Shown piece by piece: positions 9,928 to 19,600 of a stretch of 61,936 nucleotides of DNA (the first letter of the stretch is position 1; each line of letters begins with the position of its first letter). The position numbers were made by a program, and so were the translations under genes. This DNA comes from Bacillota bacterium (GTDB lineage: Bacteria > Bacillota > Clostridia > Acetivibrionales > JANLFN01), in contig JAEWTV010000071.1 in assembly GCA_023397675.1 (NCBI GenBank), positions 1-61,936 of the forward strand, written 5' to 3'. A model generated the notes under the pieces. That model searched no databases, was not told the origin of the DNA, and saw only the letters and a list, made by a program, of their open reading frames with translations.

Positions 9928-10088
9928 ATTCTCTTGTCATCATTGTCCATTGCCCCAATAAGTACAAAGGCAAGTCCGAAACCTGCTATTCCGCATGAAA
10001 CATATCTTGCTATTGGTTTCACTGCCAGACCTGCAGCAGCTATTGTGGTTCCAAACAGTATAGTGGTCAATCCCTTATTATCCTTCAT
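9903..10088 (-). CDS. Small membrane protein of unknown function (61 aa)
   Basis: I do not recognise a family. The 61-residue product has two hydrophobic stretches (about residues 8-24 and 30-46) and a short charged tail (DNDDKRIHKKK), so it is likely a small two-helix membrane protein. The ATG at 10088 is preceded on the minus strand by AGAGGTG at 7 nt, better supported than the longer 79-codon frame. Its 3' end overlaps the 3' end of the truncated murA frame by 25 nt, so it marks the far side of the murA breakpoint. Confidence 0.6.
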   Translation of the reverse strand: MKDNKGLTTILFGTTIAAAGLAVKPIARYVSCGIAGFGLAFVLIGAMDNDDKRIHKKKFCR

Positions 10089-10287
10089 AACAACACCTCT
10101 GTTTTTTGAATTATTTTTTCTAACCTTCTTATTTTGTATCATTTCAAGAAAATTATCTTATTCCGGCAAACAGTAAAATATGGTTTATTCACAATTTATT
10201 AATACATTTCTTATAGTTTTACTATATTACATAATTATAATTAATCTGTTAAGGTAAATAACTCCATAACGTACAGGAGGATATAAG

Positions 10288-12477
10288 ATGCAGATTAATA
10301 TGGTTGACTTTTCTAAAAGAATATTTTCCAAAAAATTATTTGAAAAAAAGCTTAATAGGATTATAGCTGCTGCATTGGCTGTAATCATTTTATTTGTCAT
10401 TTTACTTTCTACAAAAGTAATTAATTTAGGCGGTTCATCCGGGGTTCCTGAACTGAGAAAAACCAAGGTAGTTAGAGGAAATATAACAAATAGTGTCACC
10501 GGCTCAGGGGCTCTTACTTCTACAAGCAGTAAAACCATAGCTCCAAATGTTAACGGAAAGGTAACAAAAATATATTTCAAACAGGGTGACAAGGTAAAAG
10601 CAGGCGACCTACTGTATGAACTGGATGATACAAGTGCGAAACTTAACGTGGACACTATTAAAAACAACATGCAGCAGACTCAGCTCCAACAGGACACAAA
10701 TGTTGCGGGAGTAAACAATCTTACTGTAACAGCTCCTTATCAAGGTCAGGTTACTAATATTACTGTTAAAAAGGGTGATTCAGTAGGAAAGAATTCTCCT
10801 ATCCTTACCATAACCGACAATTCAAAGTTAAAGCTGATATTGCCTTTCAATACAACTGATGCTGCTTCAATCAAGATTGGACAGTCAGCGACCGTGTATA
10901 TCCAAAACTTTATGCAGACAGTAACAGGAAAAGTAACATCAATTGATACAATGGCTTATTCTTCCACAAACGGAGGACAGTTATGCAACGTTGAACTAGC
11001 TGTAGATAATCCCGGCTCTATAAAGGATGGAATGAAAGCCAATGCGGACATAGACATTTCTGGCGGAACTGTCTCCAGTGTTGACAACGGAGTTCTTACA
11101 AGTGTCAATTCAATGATTATAAGAAGCATAGGCGGAGGTACCGTAACCAACATCAATGTACAGGAAAATCAGATTGTAAAAAGCGGAACGGTTTTAGTCG
11201 GGTTTAAAAATGATGATCTTGTAATGACCACCAGCACCACCGACCTTAAGCTCCAGAATTTGCAGGCACAGGTTGATTCGGCAGAAAAGCAGCTTCAAGA
11301 CTATAAGATTTACTCACCCATAAGCGGAACTATTATTAAACGTGATTCAAATATTGTTGTGGGCGGTGGAGTAACGCAGGGGCAGCAGTTGGATACCATC
11401 GTTGATGGTGATCATATGGAATTCACTATAAATGTTGATGAACTTGACATATCAAAAATTAAGGTGGAGCAGGATGTAAATGTAACAGTTGATGCTTTGC
11501 AGGACACTGCTATGAGACCTCTGGCAGCTAAGGTATCAGAAGTTGCACTTGAAGGAACTTCAACCAATGGTGTAGCTACATATCCGGTAAAAGTTACTCT
11601 TACCAATACAGACACGAGGCTTAAGGGCGGTATGAACGCCAATGCAAGCATACTTATAGATAATAAGCAAAATGTACTTATGGCACCCATAGAAGCAGTA
11701 CAGACCATGGGTGGAAGGTCGTTTGTATATGTTGTAAAAGGTACCGTAAAGAGCAGCGGTGCAGTTAATGACCAAAGCCAGTTTAATAATGCAAATGGGT
11801 ACAACCAGGGCAATACACAGGGTAATGGCGGCCAGCGCAGATTTAACAATGGAAATGGTTATAACCAAGGCGGACAACAGGGTAATACACAGCAGAGCAA
11901 TACGCAACAAGGTACTGTGCAACAAGAAAATACACAACAGAGTAATGGTCAAAATGGAAATAACAATACAAACGGTTATAACCAGGGAAACCGTACGAGG
12001 GGGAACAATGGGGGCTATAATCAGGGAAATACTCAAAGAAGCTCAGAACAGGGTCAGAGCAGCGGAACAGGTACAACCGGAAACAGAAGCGGAAGTACAG
12101 GTGTATATGCCGGAGCTATGAGAAACAACCCTGTCTACCAGCAATATTACAAGGATGCAGAACTTATACCGGTTCAGGTTGGAGTTTACAACAATTCATA
12201 TATAGAAATAACCAGCGGCTTGAGTGAAGGTGATGAGGTTATTCTTCCTCCTATAATTCAATCCGAGAATAAGAGCAGTTCAAGTTCTTCCAATAACGGA
12301 GGTATGAACATTTTTGGAGGGCTTGGGGGTGGAGGAAATATGAGAATGCCTTCGGGGGGAAATAACAATGGTTACCAGCAGAGAAGCAACAGTCAAACAA
12401 GTGGACAAACAAGCGGTAACGGCCAAAACAGTACAAGACAAAATAGTAACCAGAACAGTAGTGGACGTAATGACTAA
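10288..12477 (+). CDS. Membrane-fusion (HlyD/MacA/YknX-like) adaptor with Asn/Gln/Gly-rich insertion
   Basis: Extracytoplasmic adaptor of a MacAB/YknXYZ-type exporter. There is a basic N-terminus, one membrane anchor (about residues 28-46), then biotinyl-lipoyl-like halves (NGKVTKIYFKQGDKVKAGD and TNITVKKGDSVGKN), a second lipoyl-like pair (about 265-370), a beta-barrel region and the membrane-proximal domain (ITSGLSEGDEVILPP). At 729 residues it is far longer than usual. A low-complexity insertion (about 494-610) rich in Asn, Gln and Gly with repeated GYNQGN-like units interrupts the membrane-proximal domain, and a second such tail follows the domain. Start ATG is after AGGAGG. It begins an operon with the ATPase (26 nt downstream), the permease and probably the SLH protein. 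Confidence 0.88.
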   Translation: MQINMVDFSKRIFSKKLFEKKLNRIIAAALAVIILFVILLSTKVINLGGSSGVPELRKTKVVRGNITNSVTGSGALTSTSSKTIAPNVNGKVTKIYFKQGDKVKAGDLLYELDDTSAKLNVDTIKNNMQQTQLQQDTNVAGVNNLTVTAPYQGQVTNITVKKGDSVGKNSPILTITDNSKLKLILPFNTTDAASIKIGQSATVYIQNFMQTVTGKVTSIDTMAYSSTNGGQLCNVELAVDNPGSIKDGMKANADIDISGGTVSSVDNGVLTSVNSMIIRSIGGGTVTNINVQENQIVKSGTVLVGFKNDDLVMTTSTTDLKLQNLQAQVDSAEKQLQDYKIYSPISGTIIKRDSNIVVGGGVTQGQQLDTIVDGDHMEFTINVDELDISKIKVEQDVNVTVDALQDTAMRPLAAKVSEVALEGTSTNGVATYPVKVTLTNTDTRLKGGMNANASILIDNKQNVLMAPIEAVQTMGGRSFVYVVKGTVKSSGAVNDQSQFNNANGYNQGNTQGNGGQRRFNNGNGYNQGGQQGNTQQSNTQQGTVQQENTQQSNGQNGNNNTNGYNQGNRTRGNNGGYNQGNTQRSSEQGQSSGTGTTGNRSGSTGVYAGAMRNNPVYQQYYKDAELIPVQVGVYNNSYIEITSGLSEGDEVILPPIIQSENKSSSSSSNNGGMNIFGGLGGGGNMRMPSGGNNNGYQQRSNSQTSGQTSGNGQNSTRQNSNQNSSGRND

Positions 12478-12503
12478 AAGCGTTTTCAATCGAGGTGAAA
12501 CGG

Positions 12504-13181
12504 ATGATAGAAATTAGGAATATGTACAAAACCTACCAGATGGGCAGTAATGTGGTAAATGCTTTAAACAATGTGAGTATAAGCATAAAAAAGCATGAGT
12601 TTGTTGCAATTACCGGACCTTCAGGCTCAGGTAAATCAACCTTGATGAATATGCTGGGATGTCTTGACACTCCTACATCAGGTACATATTTTCTGGATGG
12701 AAGCGAGATAGAAAAGTTAAATGATGATCAGCTTGCGGATATTCGGAATTTGAAAATTGGATTTATTTTTCAGGGCTTTAATCTGCTTATGAAGCTTACC
12801 GCTGTTGAGAATGTTGAGCTTCCATTAATATATAGGGGAATGTCGGCTAAGGAGAGACATGAAAAATCTAAGGCTGCCTTAGAGAGTGTAGGCCTTGGAA
12901 ATAGGATATATCATAGACCTAATGAACTGTCAGGAGGTCAGCAGCAAAGGGTTGCAATAGCAAGAGCTCTTGTAAGCGACCCTCCCATAATTTTGGCGGA
13001 CGAACCTACCGGTAACCTTGACAGCAAGTCGGGAATTGAAATAATGGCTTTGCTAAAACAGCTTCATAAGAATGGTAATACTATTGTCCTTATCACCCAC
13101 GATAACAATGTTGCAATGCAGGCTGAACGTATAATAAGAATTCAGGACGGCGAAGTGTTTGAAGACCGGGAGGTGGGATAA
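12504..13181 (+). CDS. ABC transporter ATP-binding protein (MacB/LolD/YknY type)
   Basis: Cytoplasmic ATPase of the exporter. It shows Walker A GPSGSGKST, Q-loop FIFQGFNLL, signature LSGGQQQRVAIARAL, Walker B ILADEPTGNLD and switch His in LITHD, in the arrangement of the LolD/MacB/FtsE subgroup. The ATG at 12504 has GAGGTG about 7 nt upstream; an in-frame GTG at 12495 overlaps that site and is not preferred. 225 aa. Its stop codon overlaps the start of the permease gene (TAATG), indicating translational coupling. Confidence 0.95.
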   Translation: MIEIRNMYKTYQMGSNVVNALNNVSISIKKHEFVAITGPSGSGKSTLMNMLGCLDTPTSGTYFLDGSEIEKLNDDQLADIRNLKIGFIFQGFNLLMKLTAVENVELPLIYRGMSAKERHEKSKAALESVGLGNRIYHRPNELSGGQQQRVAIARALVSDPPIILADEPTGNLDSKSGIEIMALLKQLHKNGNTIVLITHDNNVAMQAERIIRIQDGEVFEDREVG

Positions 13182-14353
13182 TGAGCTTTGTTCAGGCTTA
13201 TAGAATGGCTATAAAAAGTATTCTGAGCAATAAGGTCCGTTCATTCCTCACCATGCTCGGCGTAATAATCGGTGTATGCGCGGTAATAGCCGCAGTTGCT
13301 TTTGCACAGGGAACTACCGAAAGTATCACACAGAGAATTGAAAGCATGGGAACAAACCTGGTGCAGATTTCAATCAATGGGCGTAACAGTAATCGTACAG
13401 TTTCCTATTCGGATTTTCAGAATTTTGCTGAGCAAAATACCGATACGATAGAAGCAATTGCACCGGTTGTAAACGGCAATGTAACTGTGAAATATGGAAG
13501 CAGTACTAAAACTGTTTCACTTGTAGGTACTACTCCTGAATATGAGCTTATTAAAAGCAGGCATGTACAAAGCGGACGTTTCCTTTTAAGTATTGATGTC
13601 GATTACATGCAGAAGGTTGCATTGATTGGCTCGGCAATAGTTAAGGATGTTTTTGGAGGATCGAACCCTCTGGGAAAAACAATAAAACTTAACGGCCAGG
13701 AGTACAGTGTTGTAGGTGTTCTTGAAGAAATTGCAAGTGGAGGTACCGGAACGGATGATGACAGTGTAATTATCCCCTCCTCAGTTGCGCAAAGACTTTT
13801 AAAATCAGGGAATGTAAGAAGCTTTATGGTTCAGGCAGCATCCCCTAAAAAGGTTGACAGTGCCATAGAAAAACTAAATACCTTTCTGCTTGGGATTTAT
13901 AATAATTCCAATGCTTTCAGCGTATTCAACCAGTCGGCGGCGTTAACCACCTTGAATTCCATAACAGGAACAATGATGGTTATACTTGGAGGTATAGCAG
14001 TTGTTTCACTTGTGGTAGGCGGTATTGGAATAATGAATATAATGCTTGTTTCGGTTAGTGAAAGAACCAAGGAGATTGGTATAAGGAAAGCAATAGGCGC
14101 AAAAAGGAAAAATATTCTAATACAGTTCCTTATCGAGGCTTTAATGGTTACAGGAATTGGGGGAATAGTAGGTATAATATTGGGACTTGCGATAATCAAA
14201 TTTATTGTATCCAGGTATGTGCCAGCGGTATATTCTCCGCCGTGGATTGCTGTTTCATTTGGAATATCACTTATAGTAGGCGTTGTTTTCGGTATGTTCC
14301 CGGCATATAAGGCTTCCAGGATGAATCCGATCGAAGCATTACGATTTGAATAG
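13181..14353 (+). CDS. ABC transporter permease, MacB/FtsX family
   Basis: Membrane subunit of the exporter, 390 residues. It has one N-terminal helix (RSFLTMLGVIIGVCAVIA), a large extracytoplasmic MacB periplasmic-core domain (about 45-260), then three helices at the C-terminus with the FtsX-domain hallmark VSERTKEIGIRKAIGA and the closing PAYKASRMNPIEALRFE. This is the four-helix topology of MacB-type mechanotransmission exporters. The start overlaps the ATPase stop. With the adaptor it forms a complete YknXYZ/MacAB-like tripartite set. Substrate is unknown. Confidence 0.93.
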   Translation: MSFVQAYRMAIKSILSNKVRSFLTMLGVIIGVCAVIAAVAFAQGTTESITQRIESMGTNLVQISINGRNSNRTVSYSDFQNFAEQNTDTIEAIAPVVNGNVTVKYGSSTKTVSLVGTTPEYELIKSRHVQSGRFLLSIDVDYMQKVALIGSAIVKDVFGGSNPLGKTIKLNGQEYSVVGVLEEIASGGTGTDDDSVIIPSSVAQRLLKSGNVRSFMVQAASPKKVDSAIEKLNTFLLGIYNNSNAFSVFNQSAALTTLNSITGTMMVILGGIAVVSLVVGGIGIMNIMLVSVSERTKEIGIRKAIGAKRKNILIQFLIEALMVTGIGGIVGIILGLAIIKFIVSRYVPAVYSPPWIAVSFGISLIVGVVFGMFPAYKASRMNPIEALRFE

Positions 14354-14373
14354 AAACTTTCAGGAGGATGACT

Positions 14374-16362
14374 ATGAAAAAACTGTTGGCTTTCGTTTTA
14401 ACAGCTGCACTGTTTATCCCAATGTCAGGCATAACTAATGCCTTCAATGATGTTTACGGTAATACCAGCTATACCAATTCTGTAAACAGGCTTAGTGCGC
14501 TTGGGATTATAAGCGGCGGTCAAGGCGGTATGTTTAACCCATATAATAATCTTACAAGAGAAGAATTCGCAAAAATGATTGTTGCTGAAGCCGGATATGA
14601 CAGCCTTGCACGGACAGCAAAGGGCTCTACTATTTTTCCAGATGTGACTCCTTTTGGCTGGTCAAGTGGTTATATAAATATTGCGGTTTCTAAAGGACTT
14701 ATTACAGGAATGAGTGATGGAAAATTCCATCCGTCTGACCCAGTAACCTTTGCTTTGATATGTACAGTTGCAGTTAAGGCTTTGGGATATACGGACCAGG
14801 ATGTACCCGGACTTTGGCCTAGAAATTATATTGAGAAAGCTGCCGGTCTCAGGCTTACTGATGGTATATCTTTGAAGAGCAGTGAAAGTGTTCCTCGTTG
14901 GGCAGCGGCTTTAATTCTTGACAGGTTGCTTGATACCAATATCAAGAAAGCAAATGCATCCGACCCGGGAAAAACCTTTGCGGACAGCACAGGCGTTATA
15001 GCCCAGAATATTTATTCTGTTTACAGCGAACCTGAAATTGCAAGAAACTATAATGCATCAACAGCCTACAAAGTTGGAAATATTGATTTAACAGGGATGC
15101 AAATTGTTAAAAATACTATAAATACCACTGCAAACCCTCAGGTAAACAAGGTTGGGGAAACTATCGACAGAGCACAGATTAAAAATAACGATGTAGTCTA
15201 TAAAGTGTCAAATGACTCGGGAGAGTCAAGCTATATTCTTGTGGTTGACAACAAGGTTAGCGGTGCAATTACAGCAATACCGAACAAAATTGCACCACAA
15301 AGCATTGAAATCAACAGTAAGAGTTACTCGTTCAGCAGGTATGTAGATATTTCAAAGTTTACATCAAATACACTTAATACCGGAGATGTTGTTACCCTCC
15401 TTTTGGGCTATGACGGCAAGGTGGTTGATGTGGTATCTCCATTAAGTAGCGATACTTCAAACTACGCTTTTGTGATCAACACAAGCTCGGCAATGGAACA
15501 GACGGGTAAGGTTTATTATGCCAAGCTTATGTTTACAGATGGTACTGTTGCAAACTGTAAGACGGCCAGTGACATGTCTTCATATAAAGGCTTGCTTGTA
15601 TCCTTAAGCAAATATGACAGGAATACCTTTAGTCTGTCTTCAGTATCATACAGCGGAGGTTCTTATCTCACAGTTGATAAGAAAAACAGGCTGCTGGGAA
15701 CGGATTATGTTTCAAGCAATGTATCAATATTCGATTTAATATCCAATAATACCGGGGAAGACGCAATAGTAACCATGCTGGATTGGACTGACCTACCGGA
15801 CGGAACATTCCCGTACGACAAGCTGCTGCATGTAAACAGGACTGGAAGCTTTAATGACATAAATGTCCTGGTGTTAAAGGATTTTTCAAATGAAGAATAT
15901 GATTATGGCCTGATTAAAAAGGTTGATGTTACCCAGGTACAGCAGTCGGGAGGTTCAGGTGGCTCCGGTTCGGGATCTGTTGTTTTCAATTATACCTATG
16001 CAATTAACGATGGTGGAAAGGATTATACTTATAAGAGCCAATACAATTATGGCGGTGTCGGAAGCATTGTCAGAGTAAAAATACTTGGCGGCTCAATAAG
16101 CGCTATAGTGAATGATGTGACTCTCGGAGGGACATCTTCATTAGTAACTGCAATTGACCCATTAAGAATACTTGTTAACGGAACAACCTACTGGCTTAAA
16201 AATAATGTTATTGTATACTTCCAGGATTCACAGGGTAGTTTTACTGTTAAAGGTGTATCAGACATTCTACCTAATGTAAATTACTCTTCGGTATATGTCT
16301 ACCTTGATAAGGCACAGAGCAGCGGAGGAAAGGTAGTCGCGATTGTAGTATCAGTGCCATAG
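14374..16362 (+). CDS. SLH-domain surface protein
   Basis: Secreted cell-surface protein of 662 residues. A signal peptide (KKLLAFVLTAALFIP) is followed directly by S-layer homology repeats (about residues 23-200: NSVNRLSALGIISGG, NLTREEFAKMIV, PSDPVTFALICTVAVKALGY), which bind pyruvylated secondary wall polymer. The remainder is an extracellular region of unknown family, beta-rich in appearance, with a short Gly/Ser linker (GGSGGSGSGS) near residue 530. ATG 14374 is 6 nt after AGGAGG; the ATG at 14368 abuts the site. It lies 20 nt after the permease gene, so it is probably in the exporter operon and may be exported by, or dock with, that complex. Confidence 0.85.
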   Translation: MKKLLAFVLTAALFIPMSGITNAFNDVYGNTSYTNSVNRLSALGIISGGQGGMFNPYNNLTREEFAKMIVAEAGYDSLARTAKGSTIFPDVTPFGWSSGYINIAVSKGLITGMSDGKFHPSDPVTFALICTVAVKALGYTDQDVPGLWPRNYIEKAAGLRLTDGISLKSSESVPRWAAALILDRLLDTNIKKANASDPGKTFADSTGVIAQNIYSVYSEPEIARNYNASTAYKVGNIDLTGMQIVKNTINTTANPQVNKVGETIDRAQIKNNDVVYKVSNDSGESSYILVVDNKVSGAITAIPNKIAPQSIEINSKSYSFSRYVDISKFTSNTLNTGDVVTLLLGYDGKVVDVVSPLSSDTSNYAFVINTSSAMEQTGKVYYAKLMFTDGTVANCKTASDMSSYKGLLVSLSKYDRNTFSLSSVSYSGGSYLTVDKKNRLLGTDYVSSNVSIFDLISNNTGEDAIVTMLDWTDLPDGTFPYDKLLHVNRTGSFNDINVLVLKDFSNEEYDYGLIKKVDVTQVQQSGGSGGSGSGSVVFNYTYAINDGGKDYTYKSQYNYGGVGSIVRVKILGGSISAIVNDVTLGGTSSLVTAIDPLRILVNGTTYWLKNNVIVYFQDSQGSFTVKGVSDILPNVNYSSVYVYLDKAQSSGGKVVAIVVSVP

Positions 16363-16415
16363 TAGAAAAGCAGCGATATTATATCCCAACATAATATGAA
16401 AATGTGTAGTATTGA

Positions 16416-16447
16416 GACAGGCAGCTGATTTAGCTGTCTGTCTTTTT
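16416..16447 (+). terminator. Intrinsic terminator
   Basis: An 11-bp stem (GACAGGCAGCT / AGCTGTCTGTC, one G-T pair) with a 5-nt loop is followed by TTTTT. It ends the exporter/SLH operon. Confidence 0.9.
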
Positions 16448-16592
16448 ATAAGTATAAATTCTGTTCTTTCTATGGTGATTTTTTGCTATAATATCACTAT
16501 AAATCAACAGTTAATAGCATTTTTTATTATTAAACCGCAAATCATTTAGAATCTATTATTATAATCCATACAAAATTCTTATATTAAAGTTT

Positions 16593-16625
16593 GTTAAGTA
16601 ATGGTTAAGTGAAAATCTTTATAAT
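16593..16625 (+). promoter_or_regulatory. Direct-repeat operator and -10 box before the sensor kinase operon
   Basis: Two identical heptamers GTTAAGT (16593-16599 and 16604-16610) are separated by 4 nt (11-nt period). The second ends 9 nt before a consensus TATAAT (16620-16625), so the repeats occupy the -35 position and no sigma-A -35 is evident. The same arrangement occurs at 20954-20986. SARP-type activators are known to bind heptamer direct repeats with 11-nt period about 8 bp upstream of the -10. The regulator encoded in this operon has a SARP-type output domain, so autoregulation is inferred. Confidence 0.7.
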
Positions 16626-16698
16626 TGGATTAAGTACCTCAGGATATAAAAAAATCCGGAAATGTTATACTCCCGGGCAAACTAGGAAGGTTGATAAT

Positions 16699-19600
16699 GT
16701 GAAAGCATTAAAAGACAAAAAATATTTAAAATATATATTCCTGTTGGTAGGCGTGCTTGTCCTGGTTGCTGCTTCGCTAAGTTTTTTTAAAACAGAGGAT
16801 AATAAACAAGTAAGTCCTGTAAATGGCATACTTGACCTGCAAAACTGGGATCCTGGCAAAGACAGGGTATTAAGCCTTAAAGGACAATGGGATTTTTATT
16901 GGCAGAAGTTTATAAACTACCAGGATATTGGAAATAGCAGCCCTACACCTGATATAACAGCTGATGCCCCCGGATTTTGGGACAGTTATAAAATAAACGG
17001 TAAAAGCCTGCCCGGAATGGGTTATGGTACATATTTATTAAGAGTGGTCAATGCCCAAAAGGGAATACCTTTGTCACTGCGCATTTCGACTTTTTCAAAT
17101 GCTTACAATATGTATATAGACAATCAGCTTGTTTCCTCAAATGGAAAAGTGGGCAAGAGCAAGGCGGAATATTTTCCTGAGTATGAACCAAGAGCTGTTG
17201 AGTTTACACCGGATAAAAGCAGCTTTGAACTCATTATTCATGTTTCCAACTTCACATATTCAATAGGCGGGGGAATGTGGGATGCTATCAGCATGGGTAC
17301 ACCTGAGCAAATCAGGAATATGGATAATGTTATTTTCTATAAGGATTTATTCCTAATCGGGGCATTAGTATTTATAGCACTCTACTACCTGAGCTTTTTC
17401 ATGATGCGCCGGGAGGACCGCAGCAGTCTTTATTTTGCACTTATGTGCATTATGATTGTAAGCAGGGTAATGATTTATGGAGCTTTCATGCTCAAAAAAC
17501 TATTTCCTTCAATAAGTTTTAACCTCATTGTTTCAATAGATTATATTTCATTATGCAGTTTTCCTGTATTTGCATTATTGATTCTTGGAAGACTGTTTCC
17601 AAAAGAATTTTCCGGTATAGTTCAAAAAGTTGTTTCTTTTTATGCAGCTGGTATGACTCTCCTGGTTATAATAACTCCAGTCCATTTTTACTCGAGAATG
17701 ATTTACATCGTTCAGATAATTGCTCTTCTCATAGCACTTTACGGAATCGTTTGTGTCAGTATTGCATTTATCAGAGGAAGGAAAGATTCCTTTATACTGC
17801 TGGCTGGTATACTCCTGTTTATTATTGCCGGGGTACATGACTTATTGTACGAGAACAATGTCATCCTCAGTCCTTTCGGAGATCTTGTACCCTTTGGGCT
17901 GTTTATACTAATGTTCTTACAGTCTTTTGTTCTTTCACGAAGGTTTTCGGAAGCCTTTAAGAAGGTTGATACACTTTCCCGTGAACTTCTTAAGATGGAT
18001 AAAATCAAGGATGAGTTTCTTGCCAATACATCGCATGAATTACGCACACCTTTAAGCGGTATTATTGGTATCACTGAATCAATGCTTAAGGGTAGCAGCG
18101 GGAATCTGAATAGCCATCAAAAGCAAAATCTATCCATTATAAAGGGCAGCGCCCGGAGGCTCTCAAATTTAGTCAATGACATTCTGGATTATTCAAATAT
18201 GAGAAATGGCAATATAGGACTTAATATCAGGCCTATACAGATGGAGGGCTTGATTCAGACAGTTATAAATGTTTTTAAGCAGCTTTATCGTTCAAATGAA
18301 TATATTATTACATTCGAAATCCCTGAAGGCTTGCCTGCTGCCATGGCTGATGAAAACCGTGTTGTACAGATACTATACAATCTTGTGGGCAATGCGGTGA
18401 AATTTACTGTAAAAGGATATATTAAAGTTTCGGTAAGTAAAGCTGGGAAAATGCTTGAGATATGTGTAAGCGATACGGGTGAAGGCATCCCCAATGATAA
18501 ACTTGAAGATATATTTAAGTCCTTTGAACAGGTAGATAATTCATTGACTCGCAGACATGGTGGTACTGGTCTCGGTCTTCCTATTACAAAGCACCTGGTT
18601 GAATTACTGGGTGGCAGTATGTGGGTTGAATCTACTCTCGGCGAAGGTTCACGGTTTTACTTCACATTACCGGCAACTGCTGGAGTGCCAGAAGAGACTG
18701 ACATGAATATAGAAGTGCCAGAACCTTTTACTTTAAGTCTTGAAGAAGTATCTGCAGGGATTGAAATAGCACAAGATGGTACACGTATCCTTATTGTAGA
18801 TGACGATGTTGTGAATTTGCAGGCGGCTGCAGAAACACTAAAGCTTGAAGGCTATAGCGTTACTGCGGTAAATAGTGGTAAGGCAGCGTTAAAGGAATTG
18901 GAAAGACAACCCGATTATTCTCTTGTCATATTGGATGTAATGATGCCGGAAATGTCGGGCTACGAAGTTTGCAGGAAGCTAAGGGAAAGTAAATCGATTT
19001 TTGAACTGCCAGTTCTTATCCTTACAGCAAAGGCATCCACTGAGGATATTGTTATGGGCTTTGAGGCAGGAACAAATGATTATCTTCCAAAACCCTTTGA
19101 ACCAGAGGAACTTATGGCCAGGGTCAGAACACTGGTAAATCTAAAAATGTCAGTGGATAAGGCAATGACAGCAGAGGTTGCTTTTATGCAGGCACAGATA
19201 AAGCCTCATTTCCTTTTCAACACCTTAAACACAATATCTTCTTTCTGCGATACTAATCCGGACCATGCCCAGAAGCTCATTGACGATTTTTCAAACTATC
19301 TGCGGCAAAGCTTTGATTTTAAAAGTCTTGAAATGTATGTTCCTTTGGAAAGAGAATTGAGCCTTATAAGCTCATATACAGAGATAGAAAAGGCACGGTT
19401 CGGAGAAAATCTCAAAGTGATATTTGATATTGACAGCACTATAAAAATCAGGGTACCTATGTTATCCATACAACCGTTGGTTGAAAACGCCGTTATTCAT
19501 GGCTTAAGAAAAAAAGGCGGCGGGGGTGTAGTCACAATAACGGTCAAAAAGGCTTCGGAAGGAGCGTTAGTGGCAGTAAAGGATAATGGTCAGGGTATTG

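Noticed and set aside
9934..10176. 80-codon plus-strand frame opposite the 61-residue membrane protein
   Set aside because: The minus-strand frame has the ribosome site and a sensible membrane protein profile; the plus-strand frame is its complement.
10227..10670. 147-codon minus-strand frame over the 5' end of the adaptor gene
   Set aside because: Antisense to a clear membrane anchor and lipoyl domain; no start signal.
11412..12121. Long frames antisense to, or out of frame with, the adaptor gene (145, 158 and 120 codons)
   Set aside because: They lie within the repeat-rich Asn/Gln part of a well-supported gene; low-complexity DNA keeps several frames open by chance.
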